A program made the position numbers and the translations under genes. This document shows positions 40,113-47,259 of a stretch of 64,000 nucleotides of DNA, piece by piece. The DNA is from DASXSB01 sp036506275. GTDB taxonomy: Bacteria > Methylomirabilota > Methylomirabilia > Rokubacteriales > CSP1-6. The notes under the pieces were generated by a model. That model worked only from the letters and a program-made list of their open reading frames with translations. It was not told the DNA's origin and did no database searches. The stretch covers positions 1 to 64,000 of the forward strand of contig DASXSB010000030.1 in the NCBI GenBank assembly GCA_036506275.1, in the 5' to 3' direction. How positions within the stretch are numbered: the stretch's first letter is position 1; each line of letters begins with the position of its first letter.

Positions 40113-41429
40113 TCAGTAGGCGAACGGCGTCGGGTACGGGCGTCCGTAGGGAACCCCGCCCTTCACGGTCATGACCGGAACGAGCTTCTTCGTCCCCGTC
40201 CGTTTGTTGTTGCGGGTGTCGACGAACTCGACGGACGGGCCGTCGGCGTAGTCGAAGATCGCGACGTCGGCCGGCGCGCCCACCTTCAGCGTTCCGAGCC
40301 CGGGGACGCGACCGATGACCTTCGCGGGCTCGACGGTCGCGCGCGCCACGACCTCCTCCAGCGAGAGCCCCAGCGCCAGGAACTTCGACATCACCCACGG
40401 CAGCGTCGGATAGCCGGGCGTGTTGATCGACACCGAGTGCACGTCGCTCGAGATCGTGTCGACGTGACAGCCCTGCATCATCGCCGGCTCGCACACGGTG
40501 AAATCGAAGGAGCCGCCGCCGTGACCGACGTCGAAGATGACCCCGCGCTGCTTGGCGGCGCGCGCGGCCGGGATGAGCTGCCCGTTTTGGACGATGTTGT
40601 TGCCGGCGCCGCTGTAAGAATGGGTGAGGATGTCGCCCGGGCGCAGCAGATCGAGCGTGTCGGCGAGATTTCCGGGCGCCGCCCCGATGTGGCACATCAC
40701 CCGGAACTGCTTGCCCGCCAGCTCGGCGGCGCGGACGGCACGGCGCAGCGGCTCCACGCCGTTGGTGCCGACGACGGAGTCCGTGATGCGCACCTTGACC
40801 CCGAGCACGGTGTCCGGGTTCTCGGCGAGCGTCTTCGCGCAGTCGTCGACGCGGGCGTAGTCGATGTTCAGCATCTCCGGCACCGCGAGGCCACCCGCGA
40901 GGCCGATGGCGGAGATGTGCACGAAGGCGTAGAGCCGCGTGCGCGACTGGCCGATCACCCAGTGCTTGAGGGCGGCGTACGTGTTGGCGCCCGCATCGCC
41001 CGCGGAGACCCCGGTGGTAGTGGCCGTGATCGGAACCAGCTCCTCCGAGGGCAGGCCGATGCCGGAGATGAGGGGGCCGTAGTGCGTGTGGAGATCGACG
41101 AGCCCCGGCGTCGTGAGTCGCCCGCCCGCATCATAGCGATACGTGGCGCGGGCGGCCGGAATGCTTCCATCGACGAGGGCAGCGATCTGCCCGTGCTTGA
41201 CGGCGATGTCGCGGCGGCCGCGGAGCTTCTGCGCGGGATCCAGAACGTCCGCATTGGCGATGACGAGGTCGTACTTGAGGTTGGGGTCCGCCGGGTTGAA
41301 CCCGAGCGGCGTCGGTTCGCCGGCCTGCGTCAGCATGATGCCCCCCTCGACGGCGCGCGGGCCGACGAGCGCCGTGGTGCCCATGGCCAGGGTTCCCGAT
41401 GTGATGAAATCGCGCCGCGAGACGTCCAT
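40113..41429 (-). CDS. Tat-exported amidohydrolase-family enzyme
   Basis: 438 residues. A Tat signal SRRDFITSGTLAMG leads into the amidohydrolase barrel: GGRLTTPGLVDLHTHYGPL (metal HxH), a lysine in VKVRITDSV, CHIGAAPG, LTHSYSGAGNN, FDVGHGGGS and a metal Asp in TISSDVHS. The layout resembles dihydroorotase/adenine-deaminase-like deacetylases. The substrate is unknown, probably an amide or cyclic ureide in the periplasm. AAAGGAG precedes ATG 41429; the promoter is at 41463-41492. It diverges from a PLP enzyme and likely belongs to the same catabolic block. Confidence 0.9.
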   Translation of the reverse strand: MDVSRRDFITSGTLAMGTTALVGPRAVEGGIMLTQAGEPTPLGFNPADPNLKYDLVIANADVLDPAQKLRGRRDIAVKHGQIAALVDGSIPAARATYRYDAGGRLTTPGLVDLHTHYGPLISGIGLPSEELVPITATTTGVSAGDAGANTYAALKHWVIGQSRTRLYAFVHISAIGLAGGLAVPEMLNIDYARVDDCAKTLAENPDTVLGVKVRITDSVVGTNGVEPLRRAVRAAELAGKQFRVMCHIGAAPGNLADTLDLLRPGDILTHSYSGAGNNIVQNGQLIPAARAAKQRGVIFDVGHGGGSFDFTVCEPAMMQGCHVDTISSDVHSVSINTPGYPTLPWVMSKFLALGLSLEEVVARATVEPAKVIGRVPGLGTLKVGAPADVAIFDYADGPSVEFVDTRNNKRTGTKKLVPVMTVKGGVPYGRPYPTPFAY

Positions 41430-41462
41430 GGAATGTCTCCTTTCTCGATGAGACGCGCCAGG

Positions 41463-41492
41463 AGACTAGTGCCGCTCCCACCGACCTGTCAA
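41463..41492 (-). promoter_or_regulatory. sigma-70 promoter of the amidohydrolase
   Basis: On the minus strand TTGACA (41492-41487), an 18-nt spacer and TAGTCT (41468-41463). It predicts a leader of about 27 nt carrying the AAAGGAG site. Confidence 0.7.
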
Positions 41493-41525
41493 AGCGCGGA
41501 CGCCGTTCTCAGCGCGGACCTCGCG

Positions 41526-41555
41526 TTGCGCGCGGGGAGAGCGCTCGGGTACAAT
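41526..41555 (+). promoter_or_regulatory. sigma-70-like promoter of the PLP-enzyme operon, near-leaderless
   Basis: TTGCGC at 41526-41531, an 18-nt spacer, TACAAT at 41550-41555, then nine bases to ATG 41565. No Shine-Dalgarno is present between the -10 and the start. Confidence 0.55.
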
Positions 41556-41564
41556 CCGGGCCCC

Positions 41565-42611
41565 ATGCCCGTCCTGTGGGACGCCTACCGCAGCGCTCTT
41601 CCGTCCATCGCCGAGGCGATCGGTCGCACGCCGCTCATCGCACTCACGCGGGTCGCGACCGGTTGCCGGCCCGCGGTGTACATCAAACTCGAGTGGTACG
41701 GGCCGAGCGGTAGCCTCAAGGATCGAATCTATCTGCACATGTTCGAGCAGGCGGAGATGCGGGGCGACCTCAAGCCCGGCATGCGCGTGCTCGAGTGCTC
41801 CACCGGGAACGCGGGGATCGCGTGCGCGTTCGTATCGGCTGTGAAGGGCTACCCGTGCACGATCGTAATGCCGGAAGGCATGAGCGACGAGCGCAAGAAG
41901 ATCATGCGCGCGTACGGCGCCCAGCTCGTGTTCACCCCGGGCGGCGAGAGCGACGTCGATCTTGCCCTCGCCAGGCTCCAGGACATTCGCGCTGGCGATC
42001 CCGCCGGCTACTGGGTGCCGGGGCAATTCGAGAACGCGGACAACGTGGAGGCGCACCATCGCACCACCGGTCCCGAGATCTGGGAGCAGTGCGGCGGCGT
42101 GGTGGGCGCGTTCGTCGCCTCGCAGGGGAGCGGCGGGACCCTGAGCGGCGTGGGCCGGTATCTGCGCGAGCGCGATCCTCGCGTGCGCCTCTACGCGGTG
42201 GAGCCGGACGAGTGCGCGCTCCTCACGCGGCGCGCGTGGGGGCCGCACGGCATCGAGGGCATCGGCGACGGCTTCATTCCGGAGAACCTCGAGGTCTCGC
42301 TCCTGTCGGGGGTTGTCACCACCACCACCGCCGAGAGCGTGGCCATGGCCCGCCGTCTCGCCGCCGAAGAGGGCATGTTCGCCGGCATCTCCACCGGCTG
42401 CAACGTCGCCGCCGCCCTCAAGCTGGCGCGCCGCCATCCCGAGCTTCCCTCGATCGTGACCATGGCCAACGACACCGGCCAGCGGTACTTCACGACCGCG
42501 CTCTGCGGCGAGGTCAAGCACGTGCAGGTTCCCGAGCGCGAGCACCCGATGGATGAGCGCACCCGGCGCGAGCTCGATCGCTACCAGGCGGCCTGGGAGA
42601 TCCTGAGCTGA
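41565..42611 (+). CDS. PLP-dependent cysteine synthase/cystathionine beta-synthase family enzyme
   Basis: 348 residues. A fold type II PLP enzyme: IGRTPLIALTRV, PSGSLKDRIYLHM (Schiff-base Lys), ECSTGNAGIACAFV (substrate loop), GSGGTLSGVGRYLRE (phosphate-binding glycines) and GISTGCNVAAALKLA. It could be an O-acetylserine sulfhydrylase or a catabolic beta-lyase acting on the pathway substrate; the context favours the second. It heads a plus-strand operon with a CoA-transferase, LLM oxidoreductase, cysteine hydrolase and aldolase-family enzyme. Confidence 0.88.
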   Translation: MPVLWDAYRSALPSIAEAIGRTPLIALTRVATGCRPAVYIKLEWYGPSGSLKDRIYLHMFEQAEMRGDLKPGMRVLECSTGNAGIACAFVSAVKGYPCTIVMPEGMSDERKKIMRAYGAQLVFTPGGESDVDLALARLQDIRAGDPAGYWVPGQFENADNVEAHHRTTGPEIWEQCGGVVGAFVASQGSGGTLSGVGRYLRERDPRVRLYAVEPDECALLTRRAWGPHGIEGIGDGFIPENLEVSLLSGVVTTTTAESVAMARRLAAEEGMFAGISTGCNVAAALKLARRHPELPSIVTMANDTGQRYFTTALCGEVKHVQVPEREHPMDERTRRELDRYQAAWEILS

Positions 42612-43594
42612 AATCGTCCGAGTACGACTTCGTCGCCGCCCGCCGCCGGCTGGAGGCGAAGGCGAAGTCGGCCGGGGAGAAGCTCACCAGCATCGACGAC
42701 GCCGCCGCCCGCGTGCGGGACGGCGACCACGTCGCGATCGGCGGCTGCCTCTACTCGCGGACTCCGATGGCGCTCGTGCGCGAGGTCCTCCGCCAGCGCC
42801 GCCGCTCGCTCACGCTCTCGCGCAATCTCATGTGCTACGAGGGCGAGCTCTTCATGGCCGCGGGCGCGGTGGAGCGCGTGGTCACGGCGTGGATGGGCGT
42901 GGGGCTTCCGTGGGGAATCTCGCGCATCGTGCGCCACTACGTGGAGTCGGGCACGGTGGCGCTCGAGGAGTGGAGTCATCTCGCGCTCGGGTTGCGCTTC
43001 CGGGCGGGGGCCATGGGCGTGCCGTTCCTCCCGTCGCTCACGATGCTCGGCTCCGACCTCATGGGCGTGGGCGGGATGAAGACGATCGAGGATCCGTACA
43101 CGGGGGCGACCCTGGCCGCCGTGCCCGCGCTGTTTCCGGACGTGGCGCTCGTCCACGTACACCGTGTCGATCGCTTCGGCAACTGCCAGATCGACGGCTA
43201 CGCGCACATGGACGCCGACATCGCGCGCGCGGCTTCCACCGTGCTCGTCACCGCCGAGGAGATCGTGCCCGAGGAGCAGACGCGCGCGCATCCGGATCGG
43301 ACGGCCATTCCGGGTGTCGTCGTGGACGCGGTCGTCCACGTTCCCTTCGGCTCGTTCCCGCACGAGGCCTATGGCCTCTACGAAGCGGATTTCGACCACT
43401 TCGGCGAGTACACCGGCGCCATCGACGCCCACGGACCGTCTGCCGTGGCCGGTTATCTCGACCGCTACGTGTACGGGCCGGCCACGTTTGGCGACTACCT
43501 CGACGTGTTTGGCGGCGAGCGCCTCGCGCGGCAGTCCCGTCGCGCGCGCGAGCTGACGGAACCGTTCGCGCCGCGCGCGGAGCGCGAAGCGTGA
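42608..43594 (+). CDS. CoA-transferase subunit A (GctA/IpdA-like)
   Basis: 328 residues from CTG 42608. Family similarity starts upstream of the first ordinary codon (GTG 42713): KLTSIDDAAARVRDGDHVAIGGCLYSRTPMALV contains the CoA-transferase I GG loop. The CTG gives a CTGA overlap with the previous stop and has GGGAG eight bases upstream. Later blocks include GLPWGISRIVRHYVESG, DRFGNCQIDGYAHMDADIARA and VDAVVHVPFGSFPHEAYGLY. It pairs with the B subunit directly downstream to activate a carboxylic acid to its CoA ester or to act as a ring-opening hydrolase. Confidence 0.87.
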   Translation: MKSSEYDFVAARRRLEAKAKSAGEKLTSIDDAAARVRDGDHVAIGGCLYSRTPMALVREVLRQRRRSLTLSRNLMCYEGELFMAAGAVERVVTAWMGVGLPWGISRIVRHYVESGTVALEEWSHLALGLRFRAGAMGVPFLPSLTMLGSDLMGVGGMKTIEDPYTGATLAAVPALFPDVALVHVHRVDRFGNCQIDGYAHMDADIARAASTVLVTAEEIVPEEQTRAHPDRTAIPGVVVDAVVHVPFGSFPHEAYGLYEADFDHFGEYTGAIDAHGPSAVAGYLDRYVYGPATFGDYLDVFGGERLARQSRRARELTEPFAPRAEREA

Positions 43595-44376
43595 GCACGA
43601 CCGCGCCCGCGCTCACGTGTACGGCCGCCGAGCTGCTGGCGGTGATGGGCGCCCGCGCCCTCCACGACGACACCACCGTCTTCGCGGGCGTGGGAGCCCC
43701 GCTGCTCGCCTCCGTCCTCGCCCAGCAGCGCCACGCGCCCCGCCTGACGATCGTGATCGAGGGCGGCATCATCGGTCCGCGCATCAAGCCCGGACGGCTG
43801 CCCATCTCCACCAACGAGATGCGCGCCGCCCATCGCGCCTCCATGCTGCCCGGAATCACCGATACGTTCCTGTTCGCGCAGCGTGGCTTCCTCGACGTCG
43901 GCTTCATCGGGGGCGCCCAGATCGACCAGTTCGGCAACATCAACACGTCGATCATTGGCAGCGACTACTGGCGGCCGAAGATCCGTCTCCCCGGCACCGG
44001 CGGCGCCAACGACATCGCGTCGCTCTGCCGCGAGGTCATCATCCTGACCACGCACGAGAAACGACGCTTCGTGCCGCGCGTGGATTTCGTGACGAGCCCG
44101 GGGTGGCGCGACGGCGACGGCACCCGGGAGGGCGCCGGTCTCCTGTTCGGCGGCGTGTCGCGCGTGATCACCACCCTCGGGATCCTCGGCTTCGATCCCG
44201 CGACGAAGCGGATGCGGCTCCAAGCGACGCACCCCGGCGTGTCGCGTGAGACCGTCCACGAGCAGACGGGGTTCGCCCTCCTCGAAGCCGACCCCGTCAC
44301 CGTCACCGAGCCGCCCACTCCCGACGAGCTCGCCATGCTGCGCGCGCTCGATCCCGAGCGCCGGTTTCTCCGCTAG
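43591..44376 (+). CDS. CoA-transferase subunit B (GctB/IpdB-like)
   Basis: 261 residues. TVFAGVGAPLLASVLAQQRHAP and the IVIEGGIIGPR segment, whose Glu occupies the region of the catalytic Glu of class I enzymes, are followed by GFLDVGFIGGAQIDQFGNINTS and RLPGTGGANDIAS. GTG 43591 overlaps the A-subunit stop (GTGA). The pair could be glutaconate-type or the steroid-ring-opening IpdAB type; motifs alone do not decide. Confidence 0.88.
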   Translation: MSTTAPALTCTAAELLAVMGARALHDDTTVFAGVGAPLLASVLAQQRHAPRLTIVIEGGIIGPRIKPGRLPISTNEMRAAHRASMLPGITDTFLFAQRGFLDVGFIGGAQIDQFGNINTSIIGSDYWRPKIRLPGTGGANDIASLCREVIILTTHEKRRFVPRVDFVTSPGWRDGDGTREGAGLLFGGVSRVITTLGILGFDPATKRMRLQATHPGVSRETVHEQTGFALLEADPVTVTEPPTPDELAMLRALDPERRFLR

Positions 44377-44378
44377 CC

Positions 44379-45317
44379 ATGGTCGATTTCGGGCTCGCCG
44401 TGAAGAACTTCGTGGGCCCGAAGGAAACGCCCGACGTCGACGCCCTCGTCGCCTACGCCGAGCGCGCGGAGGCGCTCGGCTTCGAGTCGCTGTGGGCGTG
44501 GGACCACGTGATCCTCGGCGTGGACCCGTCGTTTCCGATCCTCGACGCCGTCGGCACCCTCACCGCCCTCGCCATGCGCACGAGCCGCATCAAGCTCGGC
44601 ACCGGCGTGCTCGTCCTCCCCTTGCGGAATCCGACCGTGCTCGCGAAGACGCTCGGCACTCTCGACGTCGTCTCCAAGGGCCGGCTGATCGTGGGTGCCG
44701 CCGCCGGCTGGTACGAGCGTGAGTTCAACGCCGTGGGCGTTCCGTTCAAGCAGCGGGGCCGGCTCTTCGAGCGCAACCTCGACATTCTCATCCGGCTGTG
44801 GACGGAGGACCGCGTCTCCCTGCGCGTCGACGAGTTCAACCTGAGAGAGGCCGTGATGCGGCCGCGCCCGGCGCAGAAACCGCGACCACCGATTCTCATC
44901 GGTGGCTACGTCGATGCCGTGCTGAAGCGGGCCGGCACCAAAGGCGACGGCTGGCTCACCTACTTCTACACGCCCGACAGCTTCCGCCGCTCGTGGGAAA
45001 AGGTCCTCGGCTATGCGCGGGCGGCGGGGCGGGATCCGGAGTCGCTCACCGCCACCAACCAGCTCGCCGTCTACGTCGGTCGCTCGCGCGCGGAGACGAC
45101 GGCTCCCATGCGGGAGTGGCTCCAGACGGAATGGGACGTGGCGGCATGGAGCGAATCGACCATCGAGCACGCGATCCACGGCAGCGTCGCCGAGTGCGTG
45201 GAGCAGCTCCGCGCGCACGCGGAGTCCGGCGTGCATCGCCTCATCCTGATTCCGTATCGGTACCAGCCGGAGCAGGTGGAGCGTCTCGCGCGCGAGGTGC
45301 TGCCGCGCCTGCGATGA
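44379..45317 (+). CDS. LLM-class (F420/FMN) oxidoreductase
   Basis: 312 residues. A luciferase-like TIM barrel: YAERAEALGFESLWAWDHVI, TSRIKLGTGVLVLPLRNPTVLAKTLGTLD, GRLIVGAAAGWYEREF and PPILIGGYVDAVLKRAG. Members use F420 or FMNH2 to reduce or oxygenate small organics. It begins 2 bp after the CoA-transferase B gene. Cofactor choice is not determined; no F420 biosynthesis gene is in the window. Confidence 0.9.
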   Translation: MVDFGLAVKNFVGPKETPDVDALVAYAERAEALGFESLWAWDHVILGVDPSFPILDAVGTLTALAMRTSRIKLGTGVLVLPLRNPTVLAKTLGTLDVVSKGRLIVGAAAGWYEREFNAVGVPFKQRGRLFERNLDILIRLWTEDRVSLRVDEFNLREAVMRPRPAQKPRPPILIGGYVDAVLKRAGTKGDGWLTYFYTPDSFRRSWEKVLGYARAAGRDPESLTATNQLAVYVGRSRAETTAPMREWLQTEWDVAAWSESTIEHAIHGSVAECVEQLRAHAESGVHRLILIPYRYQPEQVERLAREVLPRLR

Positions 45318-45970
45318 CGAGCGACCGCCGCGCGACGTTCGACCGCGTGCTGCGTCTCGAACGGAACCGAACCGCGCTGATCGTGGTGGACATGCAGCGC
45401 GGGTTCGTGGAGGCCGGCGCCGCCATGGAAGTCCCGACCGCGCGCGATGTCGTCCCCGCCATCCGATCGCTCCTCGAGCTCTTCCGCGAGAAGTCCCTGC
45501 CGGTCGTGTTCACGGAATTCACCTATTCGCCCTCCGTGCCGCTCCTGGTGGGCGAGCTGCATCCCGAGCATCGGCCGGCGGCACCGGGAGCCCGCGGCGG
45601 CGTCGGGCTTCCGTCGTCCTGCTGCCTCGAGGGCGATCCGAGCGCACGGACGATCGACGACCTCGCGCCGCGGCCGGAGGAGCCGGTGATCCGCAAGCGG
45701 TGGTACGACGGCTTCGCCGGCAGCGAGCTCGACGGCATCCTCCGCGCACGCGACGTCCGCTCCCTGGTGGTGACGGGAACGATGACCGACATCTGCGTCC
45801 TGGCCACCGTCGTGGGCGCGTTCAACCGGGAGTACCGCATCACGGTGGTGGAGGACGCAGTGGCCACCGTGTGGCCCGAGATCCAGCGCGCCACCCTCGA
45901 CATCATCGGCCGCGCCTTCGGTCGAGTGGTATCGTCCAAGGAGATCCGCGACACGATCGCGGTCTGGTGA
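45314..45970 (+). CDS. isochorismatase-family cysteine hydrolase
   Basis: 218 residues. The triad is visible: Asp in IVVDMQRGFVE, Lys in IRKRWYDGFAGSELD and Cys in TGTMTDICVLATVVGAFNREY. Such enzymes hydrolyse amides such as N-carbamoylsarcosine, nicotinamide or ureido compounds. ATG 45314 overlaps the upstream stop. It and the amidohydrolase suggest that an amide-containing or ureido-like compound is degraded here. Confidence 0.92.
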   Translation: MTSDRRATFDRVLRLERNRTALIVVDMQRGFVEAGAAMEVPTARDVVPAIRSLLELFREKSLPVVFTEFTYSPSVPLLVGELHPEHRPAAPGARGGVGLPSSCCLEGDPSARTIDDLAPRPEEPVIRKRWYDGFAGSELDGILRARDVRSLVVTGTMTDICVLATVVGAFNREYRITVVEDAVATVWPEIQRATLDIIGRAFGRVVSSKEIRDTIAVW

Positions 45971-46012
45971 CGCGAGGATCGGCGAGACGATCGCCGGGCG
46001 AAGGAGATGACG

Positions 46013-46939
46013 ATGCGCGAGCCGTTACCGTTCTCGGGCGTGATGCCGGCCAACGTCTTGCCGTTCACCGCCGATCTTCGCATCGACGAGGCGGCCTATC
46101 GTCGGCATCTCCGCTGGCTCGCCGACACCCGCGGCGTGACCGGCATCGTCGCCAACGGGCACGCGGCCGAGGTCTCGTCGCTGAGCCGCGAGGAGCGCCG
46201 GCGCGCGCTCGCGATCGTGGTCGACGAGGTGGCGGGGACGTGCCCGATCGTCGCCGGTGTCTACGCCGACGGCACCGCGGAGGCGGTCGAGCTGGCGCGG
46301 GACGCGCGCGCGGCGGGCGCGGCGGGAATTCTCGTCTTCCCGCCCACGCTCTTCATGTGGGGCGCGCAGGCGAAACCGGCGATGGTGTTGCGACACTTTT
46401 CGGAGATCGCGGCCGCCGTCGACATCCCGATCATCGTGTTCGAGTACCCACCGGCGTCCGGCATCGGCTATGCGCCGGAGACGTTGGCGCGGCTCGCCGA
46501 AATTCCGACGGTCGCCGGCGTGAAGGACTGGTCGAACGACATCGTCGCCTTCGAGGCCAATCTGAGAGCGCTGCGCGCGAGCGGTCGTCCGGTCGCGATG
46601 CTGTCCTCCTTCACGATGTCGCTCATGGCGAGCTTTCTGCTCGGGGCGGACGGCGCCATCTCCGGCATGGGCAGCGTCGTCGCGGATCTCCAGGCCGAAC
46701 TCTTCGACGCCTGTCAGAAGGGCGACCTCGACGGCGCGCGGCGGATCGACGATCGCCTGCACCCGCTCGTGCAGGTCTTCTACGCGCCGCCTTTCGTGGA
46801 CATGCACAATCGGATGAAGGAAGCGCTCGTCCTCCTCGGCCGTATCCCCGGCGCGCACGTCCGACCGCCGCTCACGCCCGTCACCGACGGGGAGCGCGGG
46901 GACGTCCGGGCCGCGCTCGTCGCGGCCGGCCTCCTCTGA
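46013..46939 (+). CDS. dihydrodipicolinate synthase/N-acetylneuraminate lyase family protein
   Basis: 308 residues from ATG 46013, which has GAAGGAG six bases upstream; ATG 46007 directly abuts that site. A TIM-barrel class I aldolase with the Schiff-base Lys in GVKDWSND, Tyr in VFEYPPASG and GVTGIVANGHAAEVSSLSREE as the GTTGE-like loop (GHAAE). It is probably a lyase or decarboxylase of a 2-oxo acid in the catabolic operon and not lysine biosynthesis. Confidence 0.9.
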   Translation: MREPLPFSGVMPANVLPFTADLRIDEAAYRRHLRWLADTRGVTGIVANGHAAEVSSLSREERRRALAIVVDEVAGTCPIVAGVYADGTAEAVELARDARAAGAAGILVFPPTLFMWGAQAKPAMVLRHFSEIAAAVDIPIIVFEYPPASGIGYAPETLARLAEIPTVAGVKDWSNDIVAFEANLRALRASGRPVAMLSSFTMSLMASFLLGADGAISGMGSVVADLQAELFDACQKGDLDGARRIDDRLHPLVQVFYAPPFVDMHNRMKEALVLLGRIPGAHVRPPLTPVTDGERGDVRAALVAAGLL

Positions 46940-47004
46940 TTCGTAGCGCGGGTCGCGGCGGAGCTGGCGGGCCGTGCCCCGCCGCGCCACCCGGTTGCGG
47001 AACG

Positions 47005-47255
47005 AAGTATGACTATCTCTACAGCGAGAAGGAGCTGGCGGAGCGAGCGGCCGGTGCAGTGAACGGCACGGCCGAGCGCGTCCACCTCGCCATGAACAAT
47101 AACAACCGGACTACGCGGTCACCAACGGGCTCAAGCTCGAGGAGATGCTGCTCGAGGACTGAAACCCACCGGATCGCGCCGCCCTGATCGAGGAACTGGA
47201 CGAGCGGCGCGTCCGGACGAAGCCCGGACCACGCCGCCGTCGCCGCGCGGCGTAG
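47005..47255 (+). pseudogene. broken 3' fragment of a DUF72-family gene
   Basis: Two frames must be joined. From 47005 the reading is KYDYLYSEKELAERAAGAVNG then VHLAMNNNNR, matching the DUF72 C-terminal block with its NN motif. At about 47108 the frame shifts and continues DYAVTNGLKLEEMLLED, ends at TGA 47160, then continues as NPPDRAALIEELDERRVRTK to TAG 47255. The TGA sits where Trp would fit. The 5' part of the gene is absent. The lesions mark a decayed gene. Confidence 0.75.
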
Positions 47256-47259
47256 CCGT

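Noticed and set aside
47108..47162. TGA in the DUF72 relic as a recoded UGA codon
   Set aside because: A frameshift and a missing 5' half in the same gene make simple decay the better explanation.
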